Below are positions 34,264-42,187 of a DNA stretch of 64,000 nucleotides, in pieces. The position numbers and the translations under genes are program-made. Below the pieces are notes generated by a model. That model did not search any database. It was not told the DNA's origin and saw nothing but the letters and a program-made list of their open reading frames with translations. Source of the stretch: Opitutia bacterium (GTDB lineage Bacteria; Verrucomicrobiota; Verrucomicrobiia; Opitutales; Opitutaceae); the NCBI GenBank assembly GCA_016217595.1, contig JACRHS010000007.1:124001-188000 (forward strand). The letters run 5' to 3'. Within the stretch, counting starts at the first letter, position 1. The number at the start of each line of letters is the position of its first letter.

Positions 34264-36639
34264 GTGCCACTGCTCGAACGCCTCAAGTTTCTGCTTCCTT
34301 CGCACCGCCGCCTCGCGCCGGCGGCGGAGGCTTCCGCGCAGTTGAGCTTCCTCGAACGCAGCCGGCTGGTGGCCATTCTGATCTTCGTCGCGACCGTCGC
34401 GGCCATCGTGCTCATCAGCTATGTCGGCGTGAGCACCATCAACCTGCCCGTGCTCGCCGGTCAGGTGGCGACCGTGCGCGTAAATGCGAGCGACTCGTTC
34501 AGTTTTGAAAGCCAGGAGCAAACCCGCCTCACCCGCGAGCGCATGATCGAACGCGTCCCGCCGGTATACCGATTGGAGATGGCGCCGCTCCAACAGTTCG
34601 AGGCGCACCTGAAGGAATTGCTCGCCCAGTTGGAAAAATACGAGCGGGAGTTTCCACCCAACACGCCCTCGCTCACCAACCGGAGGCAGGCGTTGGCCGC
34701 CATCGTCGATGCCTTCAATGTCAAAGGCCCGTACCGCGTCAGTCTCGACGATGTCGCCCTCCTGCTTACCGCCGGCGACGCCAAGGCGCGCGCCGCACTC
34801 ATCGAAACCGGACTCGCCGTGCTGCGCGAAATCTACAGCGAAGGCGTCCAGGATCAGACGTTGGCCGCCTCGAACGAACAGGGGGCAGTCACCGTTTTTC
34901 AAGTGGTCAAAGCCGACGCCGAAATTGGCCAGCGCCCCGTGCAATCGCTGGAGGAAGCCAATACATTTCTCCGCATCAACCTCAGCGCTGAGGGCAAAAG
35001 CCGCGAGCTCTCGATCCCGCTGTTCCGCATCTTCCGCAACGGCATCACGCCTAATCTCGTCTTTGACCGCGAAGCATCGCGCAAACGCGAATCCGAAGCC
35101 GTCAAGTCGCTGCGCCCGGTCAAAGTCACGGTCGATAAGGGGCAAACCATCATCGAACCCGGCGTCCGCGTGACTCCCGAGCAATACGAAATGCTCACCG
35201 AGCATCGTAAATTTCTAAGCGACAGCGGCACCACCGCACTCGACGAGGGGCTTCAGCTTTTCGGGCGTATCTTACTCGTGCTCGCGATGGTGCTCGCCTG
35301 CGCCGTTTACATCCGGCTCGAAGACCCGGAGACGATGCAAAACAACGGCCGCCTCGCCCTGCTCGCGCTGGTTGTCATCATCAACCTCGCGCTCGTCCGC
35401 CTCACCTACTCGCTGCTCGATCTCGACTTCTTCGTCCAGCGCAGCTCCTGGGCATCCACCCTGCCCTACGTCGCCCCCACGGCCTTCGCCCCGCTCATCG
35501 TCGTCATCCTGATCGACGCGGGCTCGGCGATCTTCATGGCGTTGTTCATCTCGATTTTCACCGGCGTGATTTTTGGCAACCGGCTCGATTTGCAGGTGAT
35601 CACGTTTCTCGCCTCGATCGTCGCGATCTACGGATGCCGCGCGGTCCGCCGCCGCAGCAACGTCGTGCGCGCCGCCACCTCCGGCGGACTGGTCGTGACC
35701 GTGTTCGCCGTGTTGGTCGGCATCGTCGACCAAACTCCGCTCGGCACGCTCACCAAACAGATGGCGGCGGGCCTGCTCACCGGCGTGTTCACCGGCGTCG
35801 CCGTCGTGGGATTACTCCCGGTGTTGGAGGCGCTGTTCAAACGCACCACCGACATCACGCTGCTCGAGCTCACCGATTTCAACCACCCGCTGCTGCGCAC
35901 CATGCAGATGGAAGCGCCCGGCACCTATCACCACTCGCTCGTCGTCGCGCAGCTTGCGGAAAACGCCGCCGCCGCCATCGGCGCCAATCCCTTGCTCGCC
36001 CGCGTCTGCGCGCTCTTCCACGACATCGGCAAGACCGCCCGGCCGGAATTCTTCACCGAGAATCAGCACGCCGGCGCCAATCCCCACGATTTCGCCGACC
36101 CCGTGCAATCCGCGCGCATCATTAAAAACCACGTGACCGACGGTCTCGAACTCGCCCGCAAGCACCAGTTGCCGCAGGCCGTGCTCGACGTCATTCAGCA
36201 GCACCACGGCACGTCGCTGATCCGCTATTTTTACCTGCGCGCGAAGAACGGCGATGCCGCCACGCCCCAAGGCACGCGCCCCGGTTCGCGCCAGCCCTTC
36301 CCGCCAACGACTGGCGCCGACGCCGTGCTGGAGCACGAGTTTCGTTACGAAGGCCCAAAGCCGCAGTTCAAGGAGAGCGCGCTCATTGCGCTCGCCGACA
36401 GCGTGGAAGCCGCCTCGCGTTCGCTCAAACAACTCACCCGCGAATCGCTCGGGGAACTCATCGACTCGATTTATCGCGAACGCATCGACGACGGCCAGCT
36501 CAACGACGCGCCGCTCACCTTCGCCGAACTCGCGCACGTCAAAGAGAGCTTCTGCCACACGCTGCTCAACATGCTGCACAGCCGCATCGCCTACCCGCCG
36601 GCCGAGGAACGCCCGCTCGGCGTCGAAGCCAAAGCATGA
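34264..36639 (+). CDS. pgpH: 7TM-HD cyclic-di-AMP phosphodiesterase (PgpH-like)
   Basis: This 791-residue protein has one N-terminal membrane helix ('RLVAILIFVATVAAIVLISY'), a long extracytoplasmic 7TMR-HDED region (about residues 60-330), seven membrane helices (about 335-520) and a cytoplasmic HD domain with 'HHSLVVAQLAENAA', the metal pair His586-Asp587 in 'FHDIGK', and 'HHGTSLIRYFY'. Family members hydrolyse c-di-AMP. GTG start at 34264. The gene overlaps ybeY by four bases. A Pro/Arg-rich insertion ('ATPQGTRPGSRQPFPPTTGA') follows the HD core. Confidence 0.93.
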   Translation: MPLLERLKFLLPSHRRLAPAAEASAQLSFLERSRLVAILIFVATVAAIVLISYVGVSTINLPVLAGQVATVRVNASDSFSFESQEQTRLTRERMIERVPPVYRLEMAPLQQFEAHLKELLAQLEKYEREFPPNTPSLTNRRQALAAIVDAFNVKGPYRVSLDDVALLLTAGDAKARAALIETGLAVLREIYSEGVQDQTLAASNEQGAVTVFQVVKADAEIGQRPVQSLEEANTFLRINLSAEGKSRELSIPLFRIFRNGITPNLVFDREASRKRESEAVKSLRPVKVTVDKGQTIIEPGVRVTPEQYEMLTEHRKFLSDSGTTALDEGLQLFGRILLVLAMVLACAVYIRLEDPETMQNNGRLALLALVVIINLALVRLTYSLLDLDFFVQRSSWASTLPYVAPTAFAPLIVVILIDAGSAIFMALFISIFTGVIFGNRLDLQVITFLASIVAIYGCRAVRRRSNVVRAATSGGLVVTVFAVLVGIVDQTPLGTLTKQMAAGLLTGVFTGVAVVGLLPVLEALFKRTTDITLLELTDFNHPLLRTMQMEAPGTYHHSLVVAQLAENAAAAIGANPLLARVCALFHDIGKTARPEFFTENQHAGANPHDFADPVQSARIIKNHVTDGLELARKHQLPQAVLDVIQQHHGTSLIRYFYLRAKNGDAATPQGTRPGSRQPFPPTTGADAVLEHEFRYEGPKPQFKESALIALADSVEAASRSLKQLTRESLGELIDSIYRERIDDGQLNDAPLTFAELAHVKESFCHTLLNMLHSRIAYPPAEERPLGVEAKA

Positions 36640-37112
36640 GCCAGCGCACTGTCGTCATCGCCAACCGGCACCCGAGACTCACCGTCGACCGACGGGCACT
36701 CCGCAAAGCCATCGCCGTGCTCGACACCCACGCCGACCGCTTCCGCGGCGGCTGCCCGCCCGGCGAACTCTCACTGGTGTTTCTCGACGACAACGCGCTC
36801 GCGCAACTCCACGCCGATTTTCTGCAAGACCCGACCACGACCGACGTGATCACGTTTGAGGGACAACCCGCACTCGGCGTCGCCGGCGAAATCTGCGTCT
36901 CGGCCGACACCGCGGCGGCGTTTGCGAAAAAGCACCGACATGATTTTGCCGAGGAGCTGACACTCTACGTCGTCCACGGCTGGCTGCATCTCGCCGGCTA
37001 CGACGACTTGGTGCCGGCGAAGAAACGCGAAATGCGCCGCGCCGAAGCCCGCGCAATGCGGCTGCTGGGTTTAGCCGACTTGACGTATTCGTTTCGCATT
37101 CGGTCTAAGTAA
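36636..37112 (+). CDS. ybeY: Endoribonuclease YbeY with altered metal site
   Basis: This 158-residue zinc endoribonuclease is involved in 16S rRNA 3'-end maturation and ribosome quality control. 'DPTTTDVITF' and 'GEICVSADTA' are typical. The metal motif, normally HGxLHLxGYDH, reads HGWLHLAGYDD: His114 and His118 are kept, but the third ligand position, 124, is Asp. Asp can coordinate zinc, so the enzyme may still work, but the change is unusual. The ATG lies inside the pgpH stop (ATGA), placing it in the conserved phoH-pgpH-ybeY order. Confidence 0.93.
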   Translation: MSQRTVVIANRHPRLTVDRRALRKAIAVLDTHADRFRGGCPPGELSLVFLDDNALAQLHADFLQDPTTTDVITFEGQPALGVAGEICVSADTAAAFAKKHRHDFAEELTLYVVHGWLHLAGYDDLVPAKKREMRRAEARAMRLLGLADLTYSFRIRSK

Positions 37113-37157
37113 AACGCGGAACATACTATCGGTCAGTTGGTCGCAATTCCATTACAC

Positions 37158-38003
37158 ATGAGCATTCCCGTGCAGACTCACCGACTCACTATTCTATGTG
37201 TCGTGGCACTATTGCCGCTCACACTCACCGCGCAAACGGTTCCTCCCCCGATATCCATACAATTAGGTCCGATTGTAACGACTACCTCCAAAATTGATCT
37301 GGGGTATTATAATCCGATCATGACGGCCACAGTCGTTCCGGTGCCACCAAGACCGCCCTCGCGATTTCAAATCGGCCAGCGCATCGAGTTGGTGGTGCCA
37401 GCCCCAGGTGCTGCCTATGGACCTGTCCAATGGTATAAAGACGGAGTGAAATTATCTGTGGGCTCAGCCTCACTCGTGATTGAAAGCGCACAGCAAGAGA
37501 ACTCCGGAGAATACTACGCTGTCGTCCTGAATGAAACTGGTGAAAAACGCTCCACTAACTCGATCCAATTATGGATCGCGAATGCAGTCACTCCACAGTC
37601 GATCAACCAATCGACACTGGCACGTATCAGTGCGACCCAGCCATTCTTCACTCTGGGCTTTGTGCTCGAAACGCCGCCAACCTCACTAAAGGTTTATAAA
37701 GCGATACTGATTCGCGCCATCGGGCCATCGCTCCGTCGCTTCGGGGTAACCGATTCGCTGACAGCTCCGAAAATTCAGATATTCGATGCGGCGGGGAAGG
37801 ATGTGACCTCGCAATCACCCTATTGGCCGCTTCCTTCTCAACTTCTACAATTGCAGCAACGAGTCGGAGCCTTTCCCATCGAAACAAACACCGCTGACGT
37901 AATCACCGCACAATGGTTGCCCCCTGGCGCTTACACGGTACAGATCTCTTCTGCATCTGGCGGAACAGGTGCGGTCCTGGCTGAAGTCTACGCCTTACCG
38001 TAA
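37158..38003 (+). CDS. Secreted Ig-like protein with 'EVYALP' C-terminal domain
   Basis: This protein has 281 residues from ATG 37158. A signal peptide (about residues 1-25, 'LTILCVVALLPLTLTAQ') is followed by an Ig-like domain ('IGQRIELVVPAPGAAYGPVQ', 'SAQQENSGEYYAVVLNETGE'). The C-terminal domain has 'AILIRAIGPSLRRFGV', 'VGAFPI' and 'PPGAYTVQISSASGGTGAVL', ending 'AEVYALP'. This is a divergent single copy of the domain found in pairs at 42188 and 44103. Composition is less GC-rich than its neighbours. Probably surface or extracellular; function unknown. Confidence 0.75.
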   Translation: MSIPVQTHRLTILCVVALLPLTLTAQTVPPPISIQLGPIVTTTSKIDLGYYNPIMTATVVPVPPRPPSRFQIGQRIELVVPAPGAAYGPVQWYKDGVKLSVGSASLVIESAQQENSGEYYAVVLNETGEKRSTNSIQLWIANAVTPQSINQSTLARISATQPFFTLGFVLETPPTSLKVYKAILIRAIGPSLRRFGVTDSLTAPKIQIFDAAGKDVTSQSPYWPLPSQLLQLQQRVGAFPIETNTADVITAQWLPPGAYTVQISSASGGTGAVLAEVYALP

Positions 38004-38081
38004 GACCATTGCAGTAGGCTTGCGGGTGGATTTTCGTTCGCCGGGATTGGCAGCGCGCGTTTCGCCTGCCAACTTGCCGGA

Positions 38082-38732
38082 ATGCCTGAAACCCGTCTCG
38101 CCTCCCTGCGCAATGCCTTCGTCACCGGCGTGCTCCTGCTCGCACCGCTCGCTGTCACGTGGATGGTGTTCACCTGGCTCTTCACCACCATCGGCGGGCG
38201 CTTCCGCCCGATGTTCGACCCCTACCTGCCGGCGTCGCTGCGCGATCTGGAGATGCTCTGGAACATCCTGAGCACGTTGACCGTACTCGTGCTTATCACC
38301 GCGCTCGGCTGGCTCTCGCGTTACGTGCTCGGGCAATATTTCGGTACGCTGGCGGAGCGCTTCATCCTCAGCATCCCCGGCATCAACACGGTTTACACCA
38401 CGGTCAAGCAGCTCGTGGACACGTTCAGCACGCAAAACCGCAACATGTTTTCCAAAGTCGTGCTCGTCGAATATCCGCGCAAAGGGATTTGGACGATCGG
38501 GTTTCTCACCAACAAAACCCAAGGCGAACCCCAGAGCAAAATCGACGGAGAGATCTGGACGATCTTCGTGCCCACCACGCCCAATCCCACCAGCGGCTTC
38601 CTTCTCTTCGTGCCACGGCAGGATCTCGTCGAACTCGATATGTCGGTCGGCGACGGAATGAAAATGGTGATCTCCGGCGGCGCCGTCATGCCGCCGATAG
38701 CTGCGACCGGTGTGAGCGCGGAGGGCATCTGA
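38082..38732 (+). CDS. DUF502 membrane protein
   Basis: This 216-residue protein has two membrane helices ('AFVTGVLLLAPLAVTWMVFT' and 'WNILSTLTVLVLITALGWLS') and then a soluble domain with the DUF502 signatures 'IPGINTVYTTVKQLVDTF', 'VVLVEYPRKGIWTIGFLT', 'VFVPTTPNPTSGFLLF'-like and 'LDMSVGDGMKMVISGGAV'. The family is widespread and of unknown function. It precedes recO by 12 bases and is probably in one transcript with it. Confidence 0.92.
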   Translation: MPETRLASLRNAFVTGVLLLAPLAVTWMVFTWLFTTIGGRFRPMFDPYLPASLRDLEMLWNILSTLTVLVLITALGWLSRYVLGQYFGTLAERFILSIPGINTVYTTVKQLVDTFSTQNRNMFSKVVLVEYPRKGIWTIGFLTNKTQGEPQSKIDGEIWTIFVPTTPNPTSGFLLFVPRQDLVELDMSVGDGMKMVISGGAVMPPIAATGVSAEGI

Positions 38733-38744
38733 TCGCGGCCTGCC

Positions 38745-39362
38745 ATGTCCGGCCCGGCAATCCAGACTGACGCGTGCGTGCTGCTCAAACGCCCGCCGGC
38801 GGAACAGTTTCAAACGCTCACGGTGTTTTCCGCCGAACACGGCACGTTGACCGCGATGCAACGGCTCACGCACAAAGCAGCCAACGCCAATGTCGCGCTC
38901 GATCTCTTCGACGACGCCGCGCTCAGCTTGGAAAGTTCCAACCAGGGCCAGACGTGGTTTGTGCAGGAAGCGCGGGTGGTGGTGCGGCGCACCGCCATCG
39001 GGCGCAGTTACGACACGCTCCGCCTCGCCGTCGAATTCACGACCCTGGTGGCCCGCAACCCGGTGCCCTCCGAGTGTCGCACCCGCGTCGCCGCCCTGTT
39101 GCGTCAGGCGCTCGACGCCTTCGCCTCAGCCGCCCAACCGGAGCTCGTGCATTTCAAAAGCCTCTATTGCTTCGCGCGTGATGAGGGTTACCCGGTGAAA
39201 CAAGAATGGCTCCCATCGCTGCCCGACGCCGATCGCACCGCGGCGGCCGAGATGCTGCGCCGTCCGCTAGCCGAGCAAACCATCACGCCCGCGCTCGTCA
39301 CTCGCCTCCAACGCCGGCTTGAAGACTACCTGCGCGGCCACACTGAAATTCAGTTGGATTAA
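38745..39362 (+). CDS. recO: DNA repair protein RecO
   Basis: This 205-residue protein is shorter than most RecO proteins. The N-terminal OB-fold pattern is visible: 'DACVLLKRPPAEQFQTLTVF', then 'GTLTAMQRLTHKAA'. The helical C-terminal part contains 'ELVHFKSLYCFARDEGYPV' and 'RRLEDYLRGHTEIQLD', but the four-cysteine zinc element of many RecO proteins is absent. RecO works with RecR and RecF to load RecA on SSB-coated gaps. The neighbouring helicase, 77 bases downstream, also fits DNA maintenance. Confidence 0.82.
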   Translation: MSGPAIQTDACVLLKRPPAEQFQTLTVFSAEHGTLTAMQRLTHKAANANVALDLFDDAALSLESSNQGQTWFVQEARVVVRRTAIGRSYDTLRLAVEFTTLVARNPVPSECRTRVAALLRQALDAFASAAQPELVHFKSLYCFARDEGYPVKQEWLPSLPDADRTAAAEMLRRPLAEQTITPALVTRLQRRLEDYLRGHTEIQLD

Positions 39363-39439
39363 CCGCGCCCGGCGAAAACCACCGATGTGCCGCAACCCCG
39401 GCTTTCTTTTCGCGCCGTTCGTGGTTTGGTGGTGACCCC

Positions 39440-42070
39440 ATGCACTTCGATCTCGATGCGCACACCGCGAGCCTGAGTGTCGGCGAGTTTGCCGACTTCA
39501 CGCTCGGCCCGCGCGACGCCACCGGCGGTCCGCAGGGCATCTGGCGCGCGCAACTCGGCACGCAGTGGCATCGGCAACTCCAGGAACGCACCGCCGCCAC
39601 GCACCCGGCCGCCACATTCGAGGTGCCCATCCAAGGCCGAGTGTTTCATCGCGGCTGGACGCTCACGTTGACCGGCCGCATCGACCAACTCGTGCCGACC
39701 GCCGAGGGCACAATCCTGCGCGAGATCAAAACGATCACCCGCCCCCTCCCCGCCGACGAAGCCGAGCTCCGCGCCGAGTTCCCGAGCTACTTCGTGCAAC
39801 TCGCCACCTACGCCGCGCTCCGGCGGATCGAGGGCAGCGCGAAACCCGTCGATAATGCCGCCAGCCGACCGGCCTCCCTGCGCCCCGAGCTGGTCTTCGT
39901 CGAACTCGCCAGCGGACTCGCCCAAACCGTCGTGCTCACCGCGGCCGACGACGTGTGGTTTCGCACGCAGCTTGAGCGCATCGGCGAATTTCTGGCCGTG
40001 CGCCAACGCGCGCGCGAACGCCTGCGCCACCTGCGCTTCCGGCCGCCCTTCGCCGTTTTTCGCCCCGGACAGGAAACCGCCGTGGCCGATTTGTTGGCCG
40101 CCATCCAGCAAGGTCGCGCGGCGATCCTCCTCGAAGCACCCACCGGCTTTGGCAAAACCGGCGTGCTCCTCGAAGCCGCGCTCACGCATCTGCGCGCCGG
40201 CCACTTCGAGCGCGTGCTCTACCTCACCAGCAAAGCCACCGGTCAGCTCCAAGTCGCGCGTACCCTCGCGGTGATGACAGGCCCAGCGGCCGCCGCATCT
40301 GTTCCCGACGAAGGCCACACCCCGGTGGCGGTGTGGCTCGTGCGGCCGAAGTCCGAGCACTGCGTCAACACCACGTTCCACTGCGTGCGCGACTCCTGTG
40401 CTTATCTGGCTGACGCCGAGACCCGCTGGCCCCGCAGCGGGCTGGCCCGGTTTTACCTCGACGAAAACGAAGCGCGCGACCTGCCTACGCTCCGCGCGGC
40501 GGGCGTCGAGGCGCGCATTTGTCCCTACGAGATCACGCGCGCCGCGCTCGGTTTTAACGACGTGTGGATCGGCGACTACAACTACGTCTTCGCGCCGGCC
40601 AATCGCGGGCTATTTTTCGAGCAACCCGGCTTCGATCCGGCGCGCACGTTGCTCATCGTCGACGAGGCGCACAATCTGCCGCCCCGCGTGGCCGACTCTT
40701 ACTCGCACGTTTTCGCCGCCACCGCTGCCGCCGCCGTGCGCGACGAGTTGCACCGCCTCCACGCCCCCATGCCGCTCGTGCAAGCCTGGGAGCACTGGAC
40801 GCATTTCCTCGAACACCTCAAACATCACGACGCCCTGCCGCTGGCCGACGAAGACGACGCGCGCCACTTGCTCGAACAAGTCGCCCGGCTCGTCACCACC
40901 GTGCCGCTCGACTATGCCGCGCTCGGCCCCGACGCCAGCGCCGGGCTCTGGGCGGTGGCGGCGCTTCACGACGACTTGGCCAACAACGCCACGTTATCCC
41001 GCCACTGGTGGAGTCCGCGCGCGGGCGAGCTGGCGATCTCCTGCCTCGATGCCGCACCTGCCATCGGCGCGGCGTTGCGCGAATTTGGCGGCGTGATTCT
41101 CGCCAGCGCCACGTTCGGCCCCGAAGGCGAATACGCGCAAAGCATCGGACTCGCCGAGTCAGCGCTGCCCGCGCCAACGTCGCCACCACTGCCAGCATCC
41201 GCTCCCGAGCGACTGGGACAGCTCACCAAGCGCGACACGCGCAAACTATTCAAACAAGTGACCAGCGCCGCCGAGCTCCTCAAAATCGAGGAAGCCCGCG
41301 CAGCCGCGGCCGTAGCGTGCCTGCGCGCGGGCACGCCGTGGCGCGAACACGCTTACGACGTAGCTTACGATCTGCGCGTCGACACGACCTTCCAGCACCG
41401 CGCCCGACATTTTGCCACCACCGCCGCGACCATTACCGCGTTGTGCAACGCCGCCCGCCAGCGCCTGAGCGCTGCGCCGCAAAGCCCAGCTACACCCGAT
41501 TGCGGCCAGGCAGTCGTCGCCTTTTTCCCCAGCTACGCGTACGCCGAGGCGATTCGCCACGAGTTGGAGGCGCAAGGCTCGCCGGTGCGCGTTGCTCTAC
41601 AACAGCGACTCAAGGATCTCGGCGCGCAAGCCGAGTGGGTCGAAGCCTCGCTCACCGCGGCCGACGTGCTGTTTCTCGTGCTCGGTTCGAGTTTCGCCGA
41701 GAGTATCGACGCGCTCGGCGGGCGGGTGTCGCATGCGCTGGTGGCCGGCCCGGCCCTGCCCGAGGTCAACGCGGTGCAGCACGCGCGCATGGCCGCACTT
41801 TCCTCGCTCGGCCGCGAGGCAGCATTTCGGCGCGTCTACCAAATCCCCGGCATGCAAAAAGTAAACCAGGCCTTGGGCCGGCTCGTGCGCGCCCCGGGGC
41901 AGCGCGCGCGCGTCCTGTTGCATTGCCGCCGCTTCGCCGAACCGAGCTATAGTGAACTGCTCGCCGACGACTATAAGCGCGGTCAGGCTTTGTCCGACGA
42001 TGCCGCGCTCACTGCTTGGTTGACGTCAAACGCGACCGCAGAAACGCCCCCGCCTCTTGCAAGCCACTAG
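39440..42070 (+). CDS. RecB/Cas4-like nuclease fused to XPD/DinG-type Fe-S helicase
   Basis: In this 876-residue protein the N-terminal domain shows a PD-(D/E)XK nuclease core: Asp82 ('GRIDQL'), Glu95-x-Lys97 ('REIKTI') and the RecB-family QxxxY motif (Gln120-Tyr124, 'VQLATYAAL'). The helicase part has Walker A 'LLEAPTGFGKTGVLL' near residue 232 and DEAH box 'VDEAHN' at Asp408. Between them four cysteines, Cys308, Cys315, Cys320 and Cys361, are spaced as in the 4Fe-4S domain of XPD/DinG helicases. The C-terminal motor half includes 'FFPSYAYAEAI' and 'NQALGRLVRAPGQRARVLL'. This predicts a helicase-nuclease that tracks and cuts DNA; substrate unknown. Confidence 0.88.
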   Translation: MHFDLDAHTASLSVGEFADFTLGPRDATGGPQGIWRAQLGTQWHRQLQERTAATHPAATFEVPIQGRVFHRGWTLTLTGRIDQLVPTAEGTILREIKTITRPLPADEAELRAEFPSYFVQLATYAALRRIEGSAKPVDNAASRPASLRPELVFVELASGLAQTVVLTAADDVWFRTQLERIGEFLAVRQRARERLRHLRFRPPFAVFRPGQETAVADLLAAIQQGRAAILLEAPTGFGKTGVLLEAALTHLRAGHFERVLYLTSKATGQLQVARTLAVMTGPAAAASVPDEGHTPVAVWLVRPKSEHCVNTTFHCVRDSCAYLADAETRWPRSGLARFYLDENEARDLPTLRAAGVEARICPYEITRAALGFNDVWIGDYNYVFAPANRGLFFEQPGFDPARTLLIVDEAHNLPPRVADSYSHVFAATAAAAVRDELHRLHAPMPLVQAWEHWTHFLEHLKHHDALPLADEDDARHLLEQVARLVTTVPLDYAALGPDASAGLWAVAALHDDLANNATLSRHWWSPRAGELAISCLDAAPAIGAALREFGGVILASATFGPEGEYAQSIGLAESALPAPTSPPLPASAPERLGQLTKRDTRKLFKQVTSAAELLKIEEARAAAAVACLRAGTPWREHAYDVAYDLRVDTTFQHRARHFATTAATITALCNAARQRLSAAPQSPATPDCGQAVVAFFPSYAYAEAIRHELEAQGSPVRVALQQRLKDLGAQAEWVEASLTAADVLFLVLGSSFAESIDALGGRVSHALVAGPALPEVNAVQHARMAALSSLGREAAFRRVYQIPGMQKVNQALGRLVRAPGQRARVLLHCRRFAEPSYSELLADDYKRGQALSDDAALTAWLTSNATAETPPPLASH

Positions 42071-42074
42071 CCGT

Positions 42075-42099
42075 AAAACCGGGAAATTTTCCCGGTTTT
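42075..42099 (+). terminator. Terminator after the nuclease-helicase gene
   Basis: Inverted repeat AAAACCGGG / CCCGGTTTT with a 7-base loop lies just past the stop; the T-run is the 3' arm of the stem. Confidence 0.7.
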
Positions 42100-42187
42100 G
42101 CCCTATGGTTTTCCCTTTTCTAGATTGCGCCGGGCCCTCAGAGATTTCGCGCGCCATTTCTCCACGTCTATGGCGCGCCCACTAACC

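Noticed and set aside
33160..35205. 681-codon minus-strand frame
   Set aside because: Antisense to phoH and pgpH, both of which have clear motifs.
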